From positions 40,001 through 104,000 of the forward strand of contig CM019716.1 in the NCBI GenBank assembly GCA_009760885.1: a stretch of 64,000 nucleotides of DNA, given 5' to 3'. The notes under the pieces were generated by a model. That model was not told where the DNA came from. It ran no database searches and saw only the letters and a list, made by a program, of their open reading frames with translations. Origin of the DNA: Achatina immaculata. Its lineage: Eukaryota > Mollusca > Gastropoda > Stylommatophora > Achatinidae. The translations under genes were made by a program, and so were the position numbers. Shown here piece by piece: positions 57,786 through 64,000 of the stretch (its first letter is position 1; the number at the start of each line of letters is the position of its first letter).

Positions 57786-57965
57786 GGAACCACAAAGCTT
57801 TTGTTCCAAGCCTGTGTCCTCTGGTCATGTCTTACGCCTCAGGCCCGCACGGTTTGGACACTCTTTTCCCTATTTCACATTTTTTTCAGATATTTCATAT
57901 TTTCCTACTTCACAAATTATATCACATATGATTTTAACTATTTCACATTATGTTTTTGTAACTAG

Positions 57966-58118
57966 TTTACGTGGTGTTCTCGCGCTGGCCGATGTTCCAG
58001 GCATTTGTCACCCGCTTCCACAAGCTAGGCTTGACCCAGACTGGCGAATATGTCTTCATAGGCATCTTAATCGACCAGCCTTTCCAGGACTCAATGAGCA
58101 CGGACCTGATGTTTCTGC
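57966..58118 (+). CDS. Receptor guanylate cyclase, exon 5
   Basis: The exon is 153 bp, starting with two codon bases and ending with one. It reads (I)YVVFSRWPMFQAFVTRFHKL, GLTQTGEYVFIGILIDQPFQ, DSMSTDLMFL. The junction with exon 4 gives T-R-I-Y-V, the expected T-R-I-Y-V-F/M strand of the family; then the helix and the G-E-Y-V-F-I strand. The acceptor is 'tgtaactag' at 57957-57965; the donor is CTG C|gtaagt. Confidence 0.92.
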
Positions 58119-58572
58119 GTAAGTTCAGACGTTATACCTGCACCCACATTTTAAGAATCTAGTCAGATATTGTGCCAAAGGATGCTCAGACTGGGTAGAC
58201 AGGAGTTGTGGGTGTGTTCAAAAACTAATGTCGAAGTCAGAAGAAATAAATCATTTTTAAAGAGGCTGTAGGTGGAAAGTAAATAACTGAGAATTGGAAG
58301 CCATTTTGGCTGGCGTCAAAGCCAGTAGAAAAGTAGCATTTATAAGTGAAACAGGCTTGGTAAAGTGAATCAGCACAGTTGTAAGTTTATCTCCGAGGGC
58401 TAAACACGCACATTGTGCTTTATCTTTTATGAATTACTCTCCCTTGGAGTCGTTGGTTAGAAAAAATGTAATGGATTACAGAGTCATAGCTAGACGTACT
58501 GACTCCACAGCCGTGGTTGTACTTTCATGTGTTACATCGTAGCTTCAGTACACCGACTGTATGAAGCTTTTC

Positions 58573-58573
<1 letters not shown>

Positions 58574-58616
<43 letters not shown>

Positions 58617-58680
58617 TCATTGCTTTCTCGGTTATATTTGTTCTGTGACAGATATAAAAGCTTCTCTCTCTCTCTTTCTC
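58574..58680. repeat. (CT)n microsatellites
   Basis: (CT)n with a TG interruption at 58574-58615, and a second run at 58663-58680. Confidence 0.9.
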
Positions 58681-58753
58681 CCCACCCTTCAACACACAAA
58701 CACAAAATTTTGAATGTGAAAACGCATGAATGATCCTCCAAAGTGTTTAAATA

Positions 58754-59182
58754 CAGAGTGATCATAAAGTACTTCCCTGATTAAGAAAAAAAATCATAAA
58801 AACTATTCTAGATAGAAACGTGAGCACTGTGGCATTATACAGGACGACTCCTAGCGGGTTATTTCTTTTCTAAACAAATAGCGCCGCAATGGCCAGTATC
58901 AAAGTCGATGACGGAGAAAGCTCAATGCATTTTGTGGCACCATGAAACAAACTCATCAGGTACAGCTCAACGAAGGTTCAGAAATGATTTCCCCCAGAAA
59001 CTACCCATCCTGACTCTTTTATGGGGGCATTCTAAAGACACGGTATTCGGTTCCCTACTTCCTGGTGCTGAAACTTTGAGGACAAGGTCAACGGGTGTTT
59101 TTAATGACCGTGACTAAAGAGGTGTTGGAGAACACACATTTGTACATTTGTGAAATCAGGGAAAGATTTTACTCTCGCTCTG
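58754..59182 (+). mobile_element. Mariner-type MITE with transposase N-terminus remnant
   Basis: The left end is 'cagagtgatcataaagtact' preceded by TA. The right end, read inverted, is 'cagagcgagagtaaaatctt' with TA after it. Length 429 bp. The inside encodes TEKAQCILWHHETNSSGTAQ and RRFRNDFPQKLPILTLLW, similar to the first helix-turn-helix of a mariner-type transposase. The catalytic part is deleted. It lies in intron 5 of the receptor cyclase. Confidence 0.75.
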
Positions 59183-59219
59183 TATATATGTATTGTTTGA
59201 GATTTTAATCTGCGAGCCT

Positions 59220-59840
59220 CTATTCACATATTTAATGTTCATTCGTCACAGTGAACGTTTCGTTTGCGCCGTGATATCATTGGGTCTGTCTCCATTACAG
59301 CAACCATCTCGAAAAACCTGCAAAAATCGGTACAGTTTAAAAGTTTACGCTACATAAACTTCACAGTACAAAATTGTTACACTTCAAATACAAAAAATGT
59401 CGTGCTACACAAAATGTTAAACCTCAGACATACTTAAAACGCAGAAACTTTACGTTTTAAAACCTGTATGTAACACCGCAGACCATTCACACAATGAAAA
59501 TTAATTCAGCCTAAAAACCTATGATTACAACATCGACATGTTACAGTTGTAAAACTATGTTACAGGCAGAACAAAAGACAACTAAAGCAAAGAAAAGAAT
59601 GCAAAATACAAATACTTATTCGCAGTGAAATCATTACACTACAAATGTATATAGTTCGCCAGAATTGTGTAATTCTAGGGTCCTCATGGAAATATTTTCT
59701 CCTCAGTTAAAGACAAGGGACATAGTCTTTCATACTAATAGCAGGCGCACTGTTGCTAATTTCCAGCTTTTCGACAAAATAACAACACAGAAAAGTAGTA
59801 AATGAAGACTTAACAGCCGGCCTGGAATTAGAAAAGAGTT
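59220..59840. other. Intron 5, nothing recognised
   Basis: A weak, diverged repeat of 'cataaacttcacagtacaaa'-like words lies at 59340-59480. Nothing else seen. Confidence 0.35.
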
Positions 59841-59849
59841 AACTCAAGT

Positions 59850-60717
59850 CAATGGGTCATATGCATGTTCCTTCAGGAACTTTGCCTCTCAGTTGTAAGC
59901 AAGATTCCGTGCTGCTGATGCATCCATTTGCAGATTATCACAGATATCTTGCAGCTACATTCGCCTTGGTCTTCCTCTCTTTCTTTTTCCCATTATGTAC
60001 CATTCCAAGACTGTCTTCTCTAAATTATCATGACGTTTAATGTGTACAAAATATTTAAGTTTTCTATGTTTAATCCTCTTTACCAGTCAGCCTTCTTCAA
60101 TATTAAGTTCCTGTAATATGGATATATTTTGTTGTTTTTTTTTTTTGTGCCCACGATATTTGAAGAACTCTTCTGTAGCATTTACATTCAAAGGCATTTA
60201 TGTGATTCTTAGTTGTTTTGTTAAGTGTCCAGGTCTCACAGGCATATGTTGCGATGGGAAAGATACATGCTCTTAAAAATCTTGTTTTTGTAGTTCTGTC
60301 TGTTCCTCTCCACAGCTTCTTTAGTTGTTTTTCTTTTTGAAGAGCGATAGATATCCCCCTTTTAATTTCCCTCATTGTATCTCCATTATTAGTTAGTAAT
60401 GATCCAAGAATTTCAAAACTCTCCACTTCCTTCTTCCAATTTTTCTTCATTGATATATATTTCAACCGCCTTATTTGCTTTGTCAGTTGTCATCAATTTA
60501 GTTTTCTTCGCATTAAGATAGAGGTTTTGCTTTTCACTATTCTTAGGACTGACATAATTAGTTTTTCCATTCTTTTTTATGTTGTGGACAGTAATACTGT
60601 GTCATCAGCATATCTAATCTTTGGTATTTCATAACCTCCAATTGTTATGGCATCGTAATATTCTTTATCCACATCTTCTCTAATATTCCTCATTATATTT
60701 TCAGTATACAAGTTAAA
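59850..60717 (-). mobile_element. RTE-type LINE (family R1), 3' segment interrupted by mariner
   Basis: Minus coding: palm motif IRYADDT preceded by DAITIGGYEIPK (about 60650-60595), then VESFEILGSLLTNNGDTMRE, RFLRACIFPIATYACETWTL and the R1-type end near 59850, with stops. The element continues beyond the mariner at 62020, where the minus strand resumes upstream RT sequence ('gtccgtcaggggtgcatatt', the Q-G-C-I-L-S position). Confidence 0.85.
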
Positions 60718-60719
60718 TA

Positions 60720-62017
60720 CGAGGGTCGTTCAAAAAGTAATGCACCACATCGTTTTTCTCAGGAGCTGCTTATTCAAAACTCATGACATTTATACACAAT
60801 ATACATGGATATATCGTGTAAACATCGGTATTATTCAATATAATCCCCATCAACTTGTACGCCTTTACGCCAGCGCGAAACAAGTGCATGTATTCCTTAC
60901 CCGTACCAGATTTTCTCTTAATTATGTAGCCATTTCTTCTCTGCATGAATCACTCCTTCGTCATCTTCAAATCTTACCCGTCGGAGTGCATCTTTAAGTG
61001 CACCAAACAGATGGAAATCAGAGAGTGCCAAATCGGGACTGTATGGTGGATGGGGTAGTACAGTCCAACCCAATTCGGTCATTGTTTCCCGTGTTGCCAG
61101 ACTTGTGTGAGGGCGCGCATTGTCATGAAAGAGAAGCAGATCTGCTGGATTCTTGTGCGGCCGAACTCTGCGAAAACATTGATTGAGATTTGTCAATGTC
61201 TTAATGTAAGCTTTCGAATTGATTGTCTCTCCTCTTGGTATAGACTCCACAAGAATCACACATTCAATATCCCAAAAGACAGTGATCATGACTTTCCAGC
61301 TGAAGGAGTTGTCTTGAATTCCTTTCTTCATGGTGATTGCGGATGATGCCACTCCATTGGCTGTCTTTTTGTCTCAGGTTCAAAATGATGTGCCCAGGTT
61401 TCGTCACCTGTTACGATCTTAGCCAAAAAGTTCTCTCCATCAGCATTGAAACGCTCTAACAATTCAGAAGAAATTGCTTTCCTTTGCAATCGATGGTCAT
61501 TTGTGAGACTTCGAGGAATCCATCTTGCGCAGACCTTAGAAAATCCGAGAGCTTTTATAACTGCATTTGCACTAATATTGCTGACTGACAGCTTTAAGAC
61601 TAACTGTTGAGTAGTGATACGCCTATCAGTAAGAATAATGCCTTCAGCGCATTTCAGCAGAACGTCCACATCGCTGTCGATCATGCAACTCCTTATCTCC
61701 ACTTTCTCTGAATCCAGCGACTGAATGTACTCCTGTCGACTGCAAAACTTCCATACACATCACGTAGATGCTTGTGAATGTTAACAACAGTTTCCTTCTC
61801 TGCAACGAGAAATTCTATCACAATTCGCTTACCGCAAGTTGCTAACACGCTCCATTTCCACAGTTAGAGCAGCTATATTCTGTGGCCAGTTGCTGTGCAA
61901 TTTGGTTCACACAATCAGCACATGCCATATTCAAACTGTGCAAAATTTCATGCTTCTGTCTTCATTATTAGCTGAAAAAAAAAACCAATGTGATGCACTA
62001 CTTTCTGAAAGCCCCTC
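60720..62017 (-). mobile_element. Mariner transposon (1.3 kb) nested in the LINE
   Basis: The terminal inverted repeats are 'cgagggtcgttcaaaaagta' at 60720 and, inverted, 'cgaggggctttcagaaagta' ending at 62017. TA lies on both outer sides (60718-60719 and 62018-62019). At 1,298 bp it is full mariner size. The minus strand encodes the transposase in at least two frames. Confidence 0.93.
60918..61830 (-). pseudogene. Mariner transposase, frameshifted
   Basis: Read on the minus strand: an N-terminal helix-turn-helix segment (RIVIEFLVAEKETVVNIHKH, DRSTFSRWIQRKW, then stop, about 61830-61700), the middle (61702-61331, containing KIVTGDETWAHHFEP), then after a frameshift near 61330 the rest (61330-60918, containing LLLFHDNARPHTS and PPYSPDLALSDFHLFG). 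The three catalytic aspartates of the DD34D triad are visible (GDETW, HDNARPH, LSDFHL). At least two frame breaks make it inactive as written. Cut-and-paste transposition at TA is the known role of the family. Confidence 0.9.
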
Positions 62018-62019
62018 GT

Positions 62020-62125
62020 AAGCAAGGCGACAATATGCACCCCTGACGGACCCCTTGATTGAAATCAAGTTGTTGTTTCACCATTTATTCTTATTGCCAC
62101 CTGTTGGTCTGGATAACTAACGTGA
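62020..62125 (-). mobile_element. RTE-type LINE (family R1), 5' segment beyond the mariner
   Basis: This continuation of the 59850-60717 element is the RT stretch just upstream of the palm. It is short and 5' truncated. Its exact upstream limit is uncertain. Confidence 0.6.
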
Positions 62126-62159
62126 GGAAAAGAAACATGTGTTATGCTGGGAAAAGTCA

Positions 62160-62190
62160 CGGGGGGGGGGGGGGGGGGGGGGGGAAAGGG
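62160..62190. repeat. G-run
   Basis: An uninterrupted G tract of 24 bases, then AAAGGG. Other G tracts lie near 707, 1232, 14689, 22550, 26617 and 29611; exact lengths are assembly-prone. Confidence 0.9.
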
Positions 62191-62274
62191 TGTGTAAAAC
62201 CAAGCACTACGCAGAAAAGAAAGTAGTCTCATATTCGCTACCAAAAAAAAATCCATAAACATCATAGGCTGCCA

Positions 62275-62560
62275 TCAGAAAACGACAGTCCAGATTTGTG
62301 GGGCATGCTTAGAGGAGAGGCAACAGCGAAGATCAAAGTTCAAGAGACAAAGGTAGACAGAGAGAAAAGAGATAGACAGAGAGAAAAGAGGTAGACAGAG
62401 AGAAAAGAGGTAGACAGAGAGAAAAGAGGTAGACAGAGAGAAAAGATGTTCGATGGTTTGGCATCCTGGCTGGGAAAATGCTCGATGACAAGTGCTTGGA
62501 GGGATCATGGGTTATGGAAGGACATGATATCCTACGACTGTCGGCAGGAAGCTTGAGAGA
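62275..62560 (+). mobile_element. RTE-type LINE tail (family R3) with internal 19-bp repeat
   Basis: Plus-strand relic of the R3 tail: 'cagatttgtggggcatgctt' (R-F-V-G-H position), then five units of 'aggtagacagagagaaaag' (about 62349-62445), then 'atgttcgatggtttggcatc' (M-F-D-G-L-A-S). The repeated word corresponds to the G-R-Q-R-E-K segment of the tail. Because 19 is not a multiple of 3, the frame is lost. Confidence 0.7.
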
Positions 62561-63033
62561 TATATATAGAACTACCAATTTGGGGAAACGCAACAGAAAA
62601 CTGCTTACATGAAGTTTAAATTGTCAGTTTCTGCACATATTTTTTTCCTAGCTAAGATGTTTCTTCTAAGTTTTAAGACCGTGTAATTTAGGATTTTAAT
62701 TTTACTTAAATGCAGACGGTCTCCAGTGTCATTATTTTAACATAAATTTAACTTTTATAACCAATATAGTATGGCGATTATTTTTCTAAAAAAAAAGTAA
62801 CTGCTATAAACATTTCACCAGAGTAATTACTTCAACACCTCAATATTGAAATGTATTTGAGGAAGAAAATGAGGCATTACTTTAACATAAATTTAACTTT
62901 TATAACTTTCATTTTACTAACGTGTTTATATTTTTTTTTTACACAAAATCAACTTTTATAAGGATGTTTCACTGCAGTGAATATTTTAACACAAATTCAA
63001 ATTTTATATTGATTTTTCTGTTACCTTGGGCAG

Positions 63034-63218
63034 GTAGCCAGTTCACGCAGGACAGGAAGAACGAATCTGTGGAATATTACCAGAATGTCCTGGTTCTAGT
63101 AGGACTCCCCATCACGAACCCCAACTACTCCCGATGGGAGAAGGCTGCTGTGGAATACCTGTATCTCCCTCCAGTAAACTCCACACCGTTAAACGACTAT
63201 TTCTGGATTACGATCGAT
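63034..63218 (+). CDS. Receptor guanylate cyclase, exon 6
   Basis: The exon is 185 bp, starting with two codon bases and ending in phase 0. It reads (R)SQFTQDRKNESVEYYQNVL, VLVGLPITNPNYSRWEKAAV and EYLYLPPVNSTPLNDYFWIT, ID. It is the membrane-distal/proximal linker region of the ligand-binding domain (N-x-x-Y-x-x-W/F-x-x-A-V pattern). Potential N-glycosylation sites are NES, NYS and NST. The acceptor is 'accttgggcag'; the donor is GAT|gtaagt. Downstream exons (rest of the binding domain, transmembrane, kinase-homology and cyclase domains) are beyond the window. Confidence 0.9.
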
Positions 63219-63359
63219 GTAAGTTTTATTTTTACATTAGTGTAAGACATCTCTCTTTTTCTTGGTCTCCTTTCTCCAACACTGTACGTCTGCTACCACC
63301 AATCAGATTGGTATCACCGCTCGCAAGTCCTCATAAAAAAATTCACCAAACTTTCAAAA

Positions 63360-63470
63360 CACGCACTCTCAGACACAGCTTCATACAAGGCACAGCTTCA
63401 TACAAGTCACAGCTTCATACAAGTCACCGCTTCATACAAGTCATAGCTTCATACAAGTCACAACTAAGTG
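63360..63470. repeat. 17-bp tandem repeat, about 6 units
   Basis: The unit is 'agcttcatacaagtcac', in the intron after exon 6. The rest of the sequence to the window edge is AT-rich without a recognised feature, ending in a (GA)n run near 63968. Confidence 0.85.
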
Positions 63471-64000
63471 CCAACTTTCCCCTATTCTTATTTGTAATAT
63501 GTCATATATGAAAATTTAGACTTTCTCTTCTTTTCCTATTTCCTCGTCCTATATGATTTTTTTAATGAAAAAGACGTAAATTGAAAAGTTGTTAAGTATG
63601 TTCTCGTTATTGAATAAAGACGATCCTACTAAACAATTCAATATTTTCTTAAGTCTAGTAGATCTATTTGAAACTATTGGCCAGGAGACTAATAGGAGTC
63701 ATATACATTAAGTATAGTTCCAGACATGCGCAGTTAATCTACTTCTGTCCACTTGAACGATTAAAGTAGAATATATGTATTTATTACTATTTCTCTGTAT
63801 CTGTGATTTTATCAGTTGCTCGCGGCTTGAAAATATTAAATAAAAATATTAAACTAAAAAAGAAGAAAAAAATAGAACTTCATAAACTTCCTTCAGTAAT
63901 CATCACTGTGCATCACAAGAAGAAGGAAGAAGAAGGGTGGTAAGTACAGCAAATATGATATTTTTTTGAGAGAGAGAGAGAAAGAGAGAGCATATTCACA

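Noticed and set aside
57186..57828. Three overlapping minus open frames of about 180-207 residues
   Set aside because: They are the same 44-bp minisatellite read in three frames. There is no independent start, splice or composition signal.

Overview
This is a repeat-rich, AT-rich eukaryotic nuclear window with no bacterial features. It contains intron-split animal genes (receptor guanylate cyclase, von Willebrand A modules, a GIMAP/AIG1-type GTPase). It also holds RTE-type and EN/RT-type LINEs, Penelope-like elements, mariners, tRNA-derived SINEs and many minisatellites. This mix fits a lophotrochozoan, most likely a mollusc; the species cannot be named from sequence alone.

Layout. 0-9 kb: no host gene seen; LINE tails, a 47-bp satellite (about 2.16-3.24 kb), further minisatellites and a SINE. 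10.9-27.35 kb, minus strand: five exons in the order GIMAP GTPase domain, vWA module with degenerate metal site, vWA module with intact metal site. The junctions I could test are phase-compatible, so this may be one gene encoding a GIMAP-vWA-vWA protein. Its introns hold a LINE that runs straight into the last exon, a 1.7-kb CCA-rich array, a 1.5-kb unnamed retroelement and a palindrome of Penelope-type ends. 27.4-39.6 kb: no host gene seen; Penelope-like copies, minisatellites and two more copies of the unnamed element, both inside one minisatellite. 39.64 kb to the right edge, plus strand: six exons of the extracellular ligand-binding domain of a natriuretic-peptide/Gyc76C-type receptor guanylate cyclase. 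They total 1,269 bp (423 codons) with matching phases at every junction. The transmembrane, kinase-like and cyclase exons must lie beyond the window. Its introns carry LINE fragments, a mariner nested in an RTE LINE, a mariner MITE, long microsatellites and one unexplained antisense open exon.

The most interesting items are the candidate GIMAP-vWA fusion gene, the LINE sequence abutting a vWA exon in frame, and an unrecognised non-LTR-like element with a (GAA)n tail, internal repeats and target-site duplications. Others are the two-level organisation of the 47-bp satellite and minisatellites that grew out of reverse-transcriptase coding sequence. All exon limits were read by eye from splice motifs and reading frame; no alignment or search was run.
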